Shown here: piece after piece, positions 50,767 to 58,467 of the stretch | How positions within the stretch are numbered: position 1 is the first letter of the stretch | Layout: each line of letters begins with the position of its first letter | Assembly: GCA_021199795.1 (NCBI GenBank) | Contig: JAJQHJ010000003.1 | Location: 124,001 to 188,000, forward strand | Origin: Oscillospiraceae bacterium | GTDB taxonomy: Bacteria > Bacillota > Clostridia > Oscillospirales > Ruminococcaceae | DNA: 64,000 bases | Reading direction: 5' to 3' | Made by a program: the position numbers and the translations under genes | Notes under the pieces: generated by a model | Seen by the model: the letters and a program-made list of their open reading frames with translations, nothing else | Told to the model about the DNA's origin: nothing | The model's database searches: none

Positions 50767-51666
50767 ATGAAAAGATTACTAGCAATGCTTCTGGCAGGGC
50801 TTTTGCTCATCACTTCGATGTCGGTAATAGCTTGGGCGGACGATGATGAGAGTGACACCAACGTGGACGAACTGTATGACGACGGGATAGACCCGGGACC
50901 AAGATTTTATTCAGTAGGTGAAATCGTTGAGTATCGCAACTATTTGAGAGAAACCGATGACTATCATGGCGTCTATACAGAGGTCTATGATTGTCTTGAG
51001 AATCTTGAGGGCTTGTATCTTCCCGAGGGATTAACTTTTGACGACATCACCGAGTTCATGGCTGGCACGTATTTTTACTATGTCTATTTCAAGCTTGACG
51101 GTATAACGCTTGAGTTTACCTATTATTATGATACCGAAGCAGCTGAACGGATTGTCGTAGACACGCCGATAATGTATGCAAAAGCAGGAATATATTCCGG
51201 CAAAGTGCTTGAATCAGCTAACGGAACCACAGTATACTACAACAATCCTGCCTCAACCTACAAGAATAGAGTCAGCGAGAATCCGGAGTACTTGTGGTAT
51301 CAGGACGGATATTATTATAGACTGAGACTCATGGGCTATCGCGACACAAGTGAAACCAGTTACGAAGAGCTCTATGGCGATGAGCTTTTAGCGATGTGCA
51401 ACGCAGTTTATCATCCTTTCAGCGACTCCTACAGCCTCGCCGCCGAAACAACTGACAGCAAGGTAAAACTTACCTGGGACGAAATAGTCGAGGATTCAAC
51501 CTACACCGTTTACTGGAAACGTTCGAGTTCCGATGAGTGGAAAGTCGCAGGAACAACCACCAAACACAAAGTCAACATCACCGGTCTCAAATCAGGCGTC
51601 AGCTATGATTTCAAGATAGAAGCAAGCGACATTGAATCGGAAACAGTTACAGTTACGGCTGAATAG
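50767..51666 (+). CDS. Secreted protein with C-terminal fibronectin type III domain
   Basis: A 299-residue exported protein. Residues 1-22 are a signal peptide (cleavage near VIAWADD). The central part (about 35-210) is Tyr/Glu-rich and unassigned. The last 85 residues form a fibronectin type III domain: VKLTWDEIVEDSTYTVYWKR, VAGTTTKHKVNITGLKSG and YDFKIEASD. There is no sorting signal, so it is released or held by another means. AAGGAGGAAA precedes the ATG. No promoter can be assigned with confidence. Confidence 0.78.
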   Translation: MKRLLAMLLAGLLLITSMSVIAWADDDESDTNVDELYDDGIDPGPRFYSVGEIVEYRNYLRETDDYHGVYTEVYDCLENLEGLYLPEGLTFDDITEFMAGTYFYYVYFKLDGITLEFTYYYDTEAAERIVVDTPIMYAKAGIYSGKVLESANGTTVYYNNPASTYKNRVSENPEYLWYQDGYYYRLRLMGYRDTSETSYEELYGDELLAMCNAVYHPFSDSYSLAAETTDSKVKLTWDEIVEDSTYTVYWKRSSSDEWKVAGTTTKHKVNITGLKSGVSYDFKIEASDIESETVTVTAE

Positions 51667-51686
51667 GCAAGAAAAAAGGAGATCAA

Positions 51687-51716
51687 AAATCCCGCCCAAC
51701 CTTGGACGGGATTTTC
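51687..51716. terminator. Bidirectional terminator between convergent genes
   Basis: AAAATCCCG and CGGGATTTT pair with a short inner CC/GG extension; A- and T-runs flank both sides. Confidence 0.8.
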
Positions 51717-51719
51717 ATA

Positions 51720-52979
51720 TCAGTTCAGCCTGACCAGCTTAACTCCATGCGGATTGACAACTCCGGAAACGATATCGTCTATATCCTCAGTCGTCTTCTC
51801 CCAGATGTCATAAGCCTTTTCGGCACTTATGCCGAGCTCTTCAAGAGTAACGCTGATATCTACAGGCTTCTCACCTGCATTGAACAGGGCGAGGTAATAT
51901 CCGTTTCCATCAACTCTTGGAGCAAACCAGGTGATGGTTTCGCAGCCGTCAACTTCTTTTCTTTCGAGCATATGGGCACAGAAGCTTGTCTTCTCGATTT
52001 CAAGGAGTTCCTTGTTTGTGACAAGCGACAGCGTGAACTCATCAAATCCGTTCATTTCGCCGCCAATCATCAGTGGAGAGCGAACCATGCACCATAGCGA
52101 CATCATCGTCTTCTGCTCATCACGGGTGAAATTGGTGCGGTTGTCCTTTGAATAGACCTGATTTATAGGACCAATCGGCAGCATGTCGCAGTCGGGAAAG
52201 TGCCCGGGTCCTGCATGGCTGCACCAGGCTTCAGCACGCTCAAACATCGCATAAAGAAGCTCCCACTTATCCCAGAAATCATCCGTAATCCGCCACATGT
52301 TGGCGTATTTCTTGAGGAACTCCGCCTGCGAAACCTTAGCCGGTCCCGGAGAAAGGCTCAAGACCATTTCTCTGCCGCTATTTTTGATAGCGTCCGCAAT
52401 CAGCATAATCTCGCCCTCATTGTCGTTATTCCGGCAGATGTCGTCCACCTTGACGAAATCGACGCCCCATTCGGCATAGAGCCCGAAAATGCTGTTGTAG
52501 TAGTCCGCGGCACCCTTGCAATTGTAATTCAGCCCATACATGTCCGGATTCCACTCGCAGACGTCGTTATATTCGGCAACCTGTCTTGCGGTGAACTCGC
52601 TCCCTAAGACCTGGCAATCCTCCTGAACCGCCTGCCTTGGGATTCCTCTCATAATATGGATTCCGAACTTAAGCCCCAGACTATGGACATATTCCGCCAG
52701 CGGCGCAAAGCCCTTTCCGCCTTTTGCAGACGGGAACCGATTCTCCGCCGGCATAAGTCTGCCATATTCATCCATAATGAGCTCCGCAAACGGCATATAT
52801 TCATGCGTCTTAACCGTCGGCTGATACCATTCAATATCGACCACGACATACTCCCAGCCGAAATCCTTAAGGTTTTTCGCCATATAATCCGCATTCGCCT
52901 TGACCGTCTTCTCATCCACCGCCGCACCATAGCAGTCCCAACTGTTCCAGCCCATCGGCGGGTATTTAGCTGTAATCAT
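51720..52979 (-). CDS. Glycoside hydrolase family 27 (alpha-galactosidase-like)
   Basis: A 419-residue cytoplasmic enzyme with no signal peptide. The N-terminus PPMGWNSWDCYG, the nucleophile Asp in WGVDFVKVDD and the acid Asp in MWRITDDFWDKW belong to the clan D (beta/alpha)8 barrel of GH27. The C-terminal 80 residues form the usual antiparallel beta domain (NGYYLALFNAGE). Likely it hydrolyses alpha-galactosides or related alpha-N-acetylgalactosaminides after import. It is monocistronic. Some relatives act on other alpha-linked sugars, so the substrate is not certain. Confidence 0.9.
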   Translation of the reverse strand: MITAKYPPMGWNSWDCYGAAVDEKTVKANADYMAKNLKDFGWEYVVVDIEWYQPTVKTHEYMPFAELIMDEYGRLMPAENRFPSAKGGKGFAPLAEYVHSLGLKFGIHIMRGIPRQAVQEDCQVLGSEFTARQVAEYNDVCEWNPDMYGLNYNCKGAADYYNSIFGLYAEWGVDFVKVDDICRNNDNEGEIMLIADAIKNSGREMVLSLSPGPAKVSQAEFLKKYANMWRITDDFWDKWELLYAMFERAEAWCSHAGPGHFPDCDMLPIGPINQVYSKDNRTNFTRDEQKTMMSLWCMVRSPLMIGGEMNGFDEFTLSLVTNKELLEIEKTSFCAHMLERKEVDGCETITWFAPRVDGNGYYLALFNAGEKPVDISVTLEELGISAEKAYDIWEKTTEDIDDIVSGVVNPHGVKLVRLN

Positions 52980-53079
52980 AAAATGCCTCCAAGAAAATAA
53001 ATTCTTAGGACATTATAAACGATTTCCGGGTGCATTGCAATACATCGAAAGAAAAATTAAAATATATCATAAAAACCTC

Positions 53080-53108
53080 TTGACAACGGCTTTTCTGTAT
53101 GATACAAT
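53080..53108 (+). promoter_or_regulatory. Consensus sigma-A promoter of the LRR-lipase gene
   Basis: TTGACA (53080-53085) and TACAAT (53103-53108), 17-bp spacer; start near 53115, about 160 bases before the gene. Confidence 0.8.
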
Positions 53109-53128
53109 TTCAACATAAGGTGAGCGGC

Positions 53129-53143
53129 ATGATGGTTGCTTAA
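53129..53143 (+). other. Possible four-residue leader peptide
   Basis: AAGGTGAG (53117-53124) precedes ATG ATG GTT GCT TAA, which would code for MMVA. It sits at the beginning of a leader that has a terminator. It is very short and may be chance. Confidence 0.2.
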
Positions 53144-53154
53144 CTTAAAAATCT

Positions 53155-53230
53155 GTGTGGGGGGGTAACGCCTCCGGCGTACCCAATTTCAACCTCCAAC
53201 ACTAAGTAATAGTGCTTTGGGGGATTTTTT
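53155..53230 (+). promoter_or_regulatory. Attenuator-like leader of the LRR-lipase gene
   Basis: Terminator form: CCTCCAACACTA (53193-53204) pairs with TAGTG and TTGGGGG (53210-53214, 53217-53223), followed by ATTTTTT. Competing form: GTGTGGGG (53155-53162) pairs with CC-T-CC-ACAC (53194-53202), enclosing a hairpin GGGTAACGCC/GGCGTACCC (53163-53184). The two forms share bases and exclude each other, the classic design of transcription attenuation. No known riboswitch aptamer is recognised. Confidence 0.6.
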
Positions 53231-53244
53231 AATATTATCAACTT

Positions 53245-53270
53245 TTCCTCCTTGGCAATACAGGGAGGAA
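53245..53270 (+). promoter_or_regulatory. Hairpin covering the ribosome binding site of the LRR-lipase gene
   Basis: TTCCTCC (53245-53251) is perfectly complementary to GGAGGAA (53264-53270), which is the ribosome binding site of GTG 53276. The stem would hide it and lower translation. Confidence 0.6.
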
Positions 53271-53275
53271 TTTTT

Positions 53276-56200
53276 GTGTTAAAACTTAAGAAGCTTCTGG
53301 CGATTATAGTTGCTCTGGCACTTTCGTTTAATATGCTGAGCGTGGTGTCGGTGGCGGATACTACGGTTGTAGATTATGGAACTTGTGGCGCTAATCTTAC
53401 TTATGTGCTTGATAGCGACGGTGTTCTGACGATAAGTGGAACGGGTGACATGGGGAATTATGGGGCTCCTGGTAGTACGGTTAAATCACCATTCTATAGT
53501 AGTAGATCCTCAATAACGTCTGTTGTGATTGAATCAGGCGTGACGAGTATCGGAAGTTATACATTCTATGGATGTACTAATTTGGAAAGCGTAGTTATTC
53601 CCGATGGAATTACAAGTATCGGCTATTGTGCATTTAAGCTTTGCACTAGTTTGACAAGCGTGGTTATTCCTGATGGCATTACGAGTATCGGCGATGAGGC
53701 ATTTTTCCAGTGTACCAGTTTGACAAGTGTTACTATAGGCAGAGGAATTACAAGTATAGGCGATAGTACATTTAGGGTTTGCACTAGTTTGGAAAGCATA
53801 GTCATTCCTGATGGCGTGACGAGTATCGGCAGTTATGCATTTTATAAGTGTGCCAGTTTGACAAGCATAAACATTCCTGACAGCGTTACAAGCATAGGAG
53901 ATTTTGCATTTAGCGGTTGTAGCAGTTTAACAAGTGTAGACATTCCTAATGGAGTTACAAGCATAGAAAATTCTACATTTTCCTATTGCACTAGTTTGGA
54001 AAGTATAATCATTCCCGACAGCGTTACAAGTATAGGCAGTAATGCATTTTACGAGTGTACCAGTTTGATAAGCATAAACATTCCTGATGGTGTTACAAGT
54101 ATAAGCGATTATACATTTTCCAATTGCACCAGTTTGACAAGCATAAACATTCCTGACAGCGTTACAAGCATAGGAGATCGTGTATTTTATTACTGCACCA
54201 GTTTGACAAGCATAAACATTCCTGATAGTGTTACAAGCATAGGAGATCTTGCGTTTTTCTATTGTACCAGCTTGGAAAGCATAATTATTCCCGACGGAGT
54301 TACGAGCATAGGAAGTAATGCATTTAACCATTGTACCAGCTTGACAAGCGTAGACATTCCCGAAAGTGTTACAAGCATAGGCGAAAGTGCATTTTTCTAT
54401 TGCACCAGTTTGGGAAGCATAGTTATTCCCGATGGCGTTACAAGCATAGGAGGTTCTGCATTTTACAAATGCACCAGTTTGGAAAGCATAGTTATTCATG
54501 ACGGCGTTACAAGTATCAGCAATTCTGCATTTTACGATTGCACCAGTTTGTCAGATGTATACTACTATGGTACAGAAGATGAATGGAATGAAATAGAAAT
54601 AGGTTCAAACAATAACCCGTTATTAAATGCAACTATCCATTTTCTTGGAAGCGATGACGATGATGACGAACAACCGGATGATGATGACAAAGATATTACT
54701 TTGCCTGCTTCTGGAACTTGTGGTGAAAATCTAACTTGGTATATCGGTACTGATGGCGTTCTAACTATTTCGGGAAACGGCGATATGTATGATTACTATC
54801 TGAACACAAGTATCCCATGGTATAAATATACAGATGTTATCACAGAAATAGTTGTTGAAGAGGGAGTAACTTCTATCGGCGAGCTTGCTTTCTGCTTCTG
54901 TGATAATGTTACAATTGTTACTATTGCAGATACCGTTGATACAATCGGCGGTTCGGCTTTCTATGAATGCTCAGGAATTACTGATGTGTACTATGAGGGT
55001 ACTTATGTTGAATGGAATGACATTGATATGGGTACCTATAATGACTATTTGTTGAACGCTGATATTCATTACCTGGGCGGTTATGGTTATGATGCAGACT
55101 ATATTATTGCTGACGTTGATTTCTCTACAGGCATTGACGATATAGTTGTAAGTGTATCAACTACATGGGACGACACTTGGTTCGCAACTGACGCAACAAC
55201 ATATCAGCATGATATGGCTACAACGGCGATGGCTTTGGCTGGTGCAACATATGTGGCAGATTCGTCAGGCAATCTGAGTAGCGAAAGCATAACAGAAGCT
55301 TTGACAGCTTTCAATTTCACCAACGTTGAGCCGCATAACTATGACTATTCTTTATCTGAGGATGATAACGATGTAGTTGCATATACATTTGCATACAAGA
55401 CCATGTATCTTGATGGCGAATACACAGAGGTTGTGATGATCGCCATCAAAGGAACGAGTTCAAACGAAGAATGGTATAGTAATTTTAATCTTGGATTTAG
55501 TGGAAACCATAAGGGCTTTAACAAAGCTTCTAATGAGTTGTTAGCTTCTTTGAAGACATATCTAAAGGATTTGTCTGTAGGCAGTGATGTTAAGTTCTTT
55601 GTGACAGGTCATAGCCGAGGTGCAGCTGTTGCTAATCTTGTGGCAAAAGACTTGACAGATTCGTATGGCTCTGGCGATGTTTATGCTTATACATTTGCTT
55701 GCCCGTCAACATCTGTCAGTGCGACATCAACTGGATACGAAAACATTGTCAATATCTGTAGTGGTGAAGACTTTATTACAACGTTGCCCCTCGAAGATTG
55801 GGGCTTTGGAAGATACGGAATAACTCTCAATTTGCCCAGTAGAAGTTACTTCAGTTCCGCATTTTATGATGAATACCTATCGTCGATGTCAAGCACATTT
55901 GAATACATCACCGGTGAGGAATTTTCAACTTATTCCAATGGCACTCAGCAAGTCGATGAAATATGCTCGTACGTTTACTCACTGGCAAACTCAAGGAATA
56001 ATTATTACAATGCTTTATACTGGATAGGCGTTGACGGTCAGTATATGTCGATGAGTGAGTACTTTAATGAAGTAGCAGCACTTCTGATAAATGGATTGAG
56101 TGAACTGTTAAGCGTCGGTAATAGTTCTGTCGGTGCTTACTATAAAATTACAAAGTTCTTTTTAGTCAACTACATGCTTAATCCGAACGTAGCAATGAAC

Positions 56201-57358
56201 CATTGCATGGCTTCTTACTACAGTTGGATGTCTACATTAAGTTCAGACCAGCTCTTTGGCAATTTGAATACTGACTCTAAGTCATCTTACAAACGAATGA
56301 CTGTTGCTTGCCCTGTAGATGTATACGTCTACAATGAAAATGATGAGTTAGTTGCGGCAGTTGTCAATGGGGAAATCACAGTCGATACCTTAGCAGTTAC
56401 TGTGGAAGATGACGTAAAGACAATAGATTTGCCTTGCGATCAGGAGTACCGGATTGTTATAACAGCATACGATGAGGGAACCGTAGATTACACTGTTTCT
56501 CTCATGGGCACTACTTCTTCAATCCCATCTTACATAGCGGAATTTTCAAACATAGAAGTTGTTTCTGGTGATGAGTTATCGGGAACTATAGTTGTTGCAC
56601 AAAGCACAACTGATTCTGACTACGATCTGACTAAAAACCAGACAGAAACGCTTCAAGCTACTGTCAGCGAGTATGTTTACGAGGGCTATGCCTATACTGT
56701 TCAGGATATAACGGATATATTAGGATCAATAGATTGGACGGTTACACAGTCGTATGTCGATGAGTATAGCACAGGAAGCACTGAAGAGTCTATCGAGGCG
56801 ATGATAGCTGATTTGATAAGCAATCTCGGCTTAGACAACTATGTTGTTGCAAACGTCTATAGTGTTATTGATTCTGTTGCCGGTGATTCAAGCAATGTAG
56901 CCGGAACCGACGGAAGCTATTCGGTGACTTTTACGATTACAATTGGTAGTGATTCCGATACGTTAGATATTACTGGTGTGATAACTGCAACGGCGTATAA
57001 ATCAACCTCCGTTTGCACCCATACCACCACTAAAGCCGTCAAAGAGAATATCACTGAGGCAACGGCGACAACTGATGGCTCATATGACTTGGTAATCTAT
57101 TGCACAGAATGTGGCTTGGAGTTAAGTCGTTCACACGTTACTGTTGAGGCTACTGGTGAAGATAGTGATGACACCATATCCGAAGAAGTCACCATCGTCG
57201 ACCCCATCGAAGACACCGACACCAGTACTGAGGAAGATGAGCCTGAATCCGAGCCGGAGGTTTCTGAAAGTGAAACCAACCCGACAACCGGAATTGCAAT
57301 CTCACTTCTCCCGATGGCAATCGCCGCTCTCGTAGTGATTTCTTCAAAGAGAAGATAA
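53276..57358 (+). CDS. Giant surface protein: BspA-type leucine-rich repeats fused to a class 3 lipase, with NPTTG tail
   Basis: A 1360-residue exported protein. GTG 53276 follows AGGGAGGAA; the signal peptide ends near VVSVADT. Fifteen 23-residue BspA/LRR_5 repeats of the type SLTSINIPDSVTSIGD fill about residues 80-430, then an acidic linker and two more repeats (to about 600). Next is an alpha/beta-hydrolase of the fungal lipase 3 type: oxyanion strand AIKGTSSNEEW, nucleophile Ser780 in TGHSRGAA, Asp in GEDFITTLP and His in MNHCMASYY. Two further beta-rich regions, a Cys-pair segment, an acidic Glu/Asp/Thr linker and NPTTG-hydrophobic-SKRR follow. It probably binds and degrades a lipid or ester on host or plant material. 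Confidence 0.9.
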   Translation: MLKLKKLLAIIVALALSFNMLSVVSVADTTVVDYGTCGANLTYVLDSDGVLTISGTGDMGNYGAPGSTVKSPFYSSRSSITSVVIESGVTSIGSYTFYGCTNLESVVIPDGITSIGYCAFKLCTSLTSVVIPDGITSIGDEAFFQCTSLTSVTIGRGITSIGDSTFRVCTSLESIVIPDGVTSIGSYAFYKCASLTSINIPDSVTSIGDFAFSGCSSLTSVDIPNGVTSIENSTFSYCTSLESIIIPDSVTSIGSNAFYECTSLISINIPDGVTSISDYTFSNCTSLTSINIPDSVTSIGDRVFYYCTSLTSINIPDSVTSIGDLAFFYCTSLESIIIPDGVTSIGSNAFNHCTSLTSVDIPESVTSIGESAFFYCTSLGSIVIPDGVTSIGGSAFYKCTSLESIVIHDGVTSISNSAFYDCTSLSDVYYYGTEDEWNEIEIGSNNNPLLNATIHFLGSDDDDDEQPDDDDKDITLPASGTCGENLTWYIGTDGVLTISGNGDMYDYYLNTSIPWYKYTDVITEIVVEEGVTSIGELAFCFCDNVTIVTIADTVDTIGGSAFYECSGITDVYYEGTYVEWNDIDMGTYNDYLLNADIHYLGGYGYDADYIIADVDFSTGIDDIVVSVSTTWDDTWFATDATTYQHDMATTAMALAGATYVADSSGNLSSESITEALTAFNFTNVEPHNYDYSLSEDDNDVVAYTFAYKTMYLDGEYTEVVMIAIKGTSSNEEWYSNFNLGFSGNHKGFNKASNELLASLKTYLKDLSVGSDVKFFVTGHSRGAAVANLVAKDLTDSYGSGDVYAYTFACPSTSVSATSTGYENIVNICSGEDFITTLPLEDWGFGRYGITLNLPSRSYFSSAFYDEYLSSMSSTFEYITGEEFSTYSNGTQQVDEICSYVYSLANSRNNYYNALYWIGVDGQYMSMSEYFNEVAALLINGLSELLSVGNSSVGAYYKITKFFLVNYMLNPNVAMNHCMASYYSWMSTLSSDQLFGNLNTDSKSSYKRMTVACPVDVYVYNENDELVAAVVNGEITVDTLAVTVEDDVKTIDLPCDQEYRIVITAYDEGTVDYTVSLMGTTSSIPSYIAEFSNIEVVSGDELSGTIVVAQSTTDSDYDLTKNQTETLQATVSEYVYEGYAYTVQDITDILGSIDWTVTQSYVDEYSTGSTEESIEAMIADLISNLGLDNYVVANVYSVIDSVAGDSSNVAGTDGSYSVTFTITIGSDSDTLDITGVITATAYKSTSVCTHTTTKAVKENITEATATTDGSYDLVIYCTECGLELSRSHVTVEATGEDSDDTISEEVTIVDPIEDTDTSTEEDEPESEPEVSESETNPTTGIAISLLPMAIAALVVISSKRR
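53540..54560 (+). repeat. 69-bp coding tandem repeats (LRR array)
   Basis: Fifteen copies of a 69-bp unit code for the LRR_5 repeats. Neighbouring units near 54130-54270 are nearly identical at DNA level over more than 50 bases, so copy number may change by recombination or slippage. The high order also keeps a long open frame on the opposite strand, which is not a gene. Confidence 0.85.
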
Positions 57359-57395
57359 CGCGCTGAAAAGTGGAAGCCTAAATCAATAACCCGAG

Positions 57396-57423
57396 ATCCC
57401 CGCTGTACAACCGCAGCGGGGAT
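57396..57423. terminator. Terminator-like hairpin after the LRR-lipase gene
   Basis: ATCCCCGCTG (57396-57405) and CAGCGGGGAT (57414-57423) form a perfect 10-bp stem around TACAACCG. The T-run after it is weak (TAATCATGT). Confidence 0.65.
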
Positions 57424-57473
57424 TAATCATGTCTGAATATAACATTAATTCCACGACAACTCGACAATTTTCG

Positions 57474-57502
57474 TTGACAAGTCCTAGAATTTGTAGTATA
57501 CT
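57474..57502 (+). promoter_or_regulatory. Consensus sigma-A promoter of the acyltransferase/ligase pair
   Basis: TTGACA (57474-57479) and TATACT (57497-57502), 17-bp spacer. Confidence 0.8.
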
Positions 57503-57562
57503 TTATACGTTGCGTGTCGTTACTGTTGCACAGCGAATTTTTAAAAGAAAGGTCTGTGCAAA

Positions 57563-58456
57563 GTGGCAGAAGCTAAGAAAGAAAAGAAGCGCAGGGGAGA
57601 CAGAAAGGATGCCTGGCTGGTCAGAGACGTCGATTCGATGCATTTTATCATGCCTTATAATATTCCGGGCAGAACAGCAAACGAAGCCGTCCTTAATGAG
57701 ACTATTGATATCACCCCGATTGAGGAGTATCTCGCAAAGAAGAACTATGAGGGAATTGAGTTCAAATATACCTTTTTCCATGTCATTGCAGCGGCTATTG
57801 CAAAGACTATAGTTTTGCGCCCGAAGCTCAACTATTTCTTCTCCGGTCACAGACTCTGGGAGAAGAAAGAAGTGAGCATTTCTTTCGTTGCAAGAAAGAA
57901 GTTTGCGGACGATGGCGGGGAGGCTCTCATAACTGTCAAATTCGACAGAACCGGCACTATCCCCATCGAGCATGTCCACGATAAGATAGATAAGTTCGTC
58001 AATGCAGTGAGAAAAGATGGCGGCTCAAATAACGACATCGGCGACATCATGGACACCCTCCAGAAGCTCCCGAAATTTATCTTCAAGTTCATCATGTGGG
58101 CACTCAAGAAGATGGAGTATCATGGCGTTTACCCTCAGTTCCTGATGGACGGCGACCCGTACTATTCAAGCTGCTTCATAACTAACCTTGGCAGCATCAA
58201 GCTCCATGCATCCTATCATCACCTTGCCGAGTGGGGAACCAATTCCTTGTTCCTGGTAATCGGCGAGAAGAAGCCCACCGTCTTTGCTAAGGCTGACGGC
58301 ACTATGGAGGTTCATGATGGAATTGACCTCGGCGTCACTATTGACGAACGAATCGCCGACGGCTATTACTATGCACAGTCTATCAAAATTATAAGACATC
58401 TTCTGGCTCATCCCGAGCTTTTGGAGCTTCCAATTGAAACTCCGGTTGAATTTTAA
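57563..58456 (+). CDS. 2-oxoacid dehydrogenase E2-like acyltransferase domain protein with altered active site
   Basis: A 297-residue protein made of the catalytic domain of E2 acyltransferases alone, without lipoyl or E3-binding domains. The fold is recognised from TFFHVIAAAIAKTIVLRPKLN, CFITNLGSIKLHASYHH and LGVTIDERIADGYYYA. In active E2 enzymes the last motif reads DHRxxDG with His as catalytic base; here Glu262 replaces that His. The GTG start follows GAAAGG. Eleven bases separate it from an acyl-CoA ligase gene, so the two probably act together on a CoA thioester or acyl group. The reaction may differ from that of classical E2 or chloramphenicol acetyltransferase. Confidence 0.82.
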   Translation: MAEAKKEKKRRGDRKDAWLVRDVDSMHFIMPYNIPGRTANEAVLNETIDITPIEEYLAKKNYEGIEFKYTFFHVIAAAIAKTIVLRPKLNYFFSGHRLWEKKEVSISFVARKKFADDGGEALITVKFDRTGTIPIEHVHDKIDKFVNAVRKDGGSNNDIGDIMDTLQKLPKFIFKFIMWALKKMEYHGVYPQFLMDGDPYYSSCFITNLGSIKLHASYHHLAEWGTNSLFLVIGEKKPTVFAKADGTMEVHDGIDLGVTIDERIADGYYYAQSIKIIRHLLAHPELLELPIETPVEF

Positions 58457-58467
58457 GGAGGAAAAGT

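Noticed and set aside
53163-53184. GCCTCCGGC resembling part of the c-di-GMP-I riboswitch
   Set aside because: The other conserved parts of that riboswitch (the GCACAGGGCAAACC region and GNRA tetraloop receptor) are not present; the bases are explained by a local hairpin.
53927-54499. 190-codon open frame on the minus strand inside the LRR array
   Set aside because: It is a by-product of the 69-bp repeat, which lacks stop codons in this frame; it has no ribosome binding site, and its product is a simple repeat of the complement.
53540-54560. Regular repeats that might suggest CRISPR
   Set aside because: The unit is 69 bp, in frame with a coding gene, without unique spacers; it codes for leucine-rich repeats.
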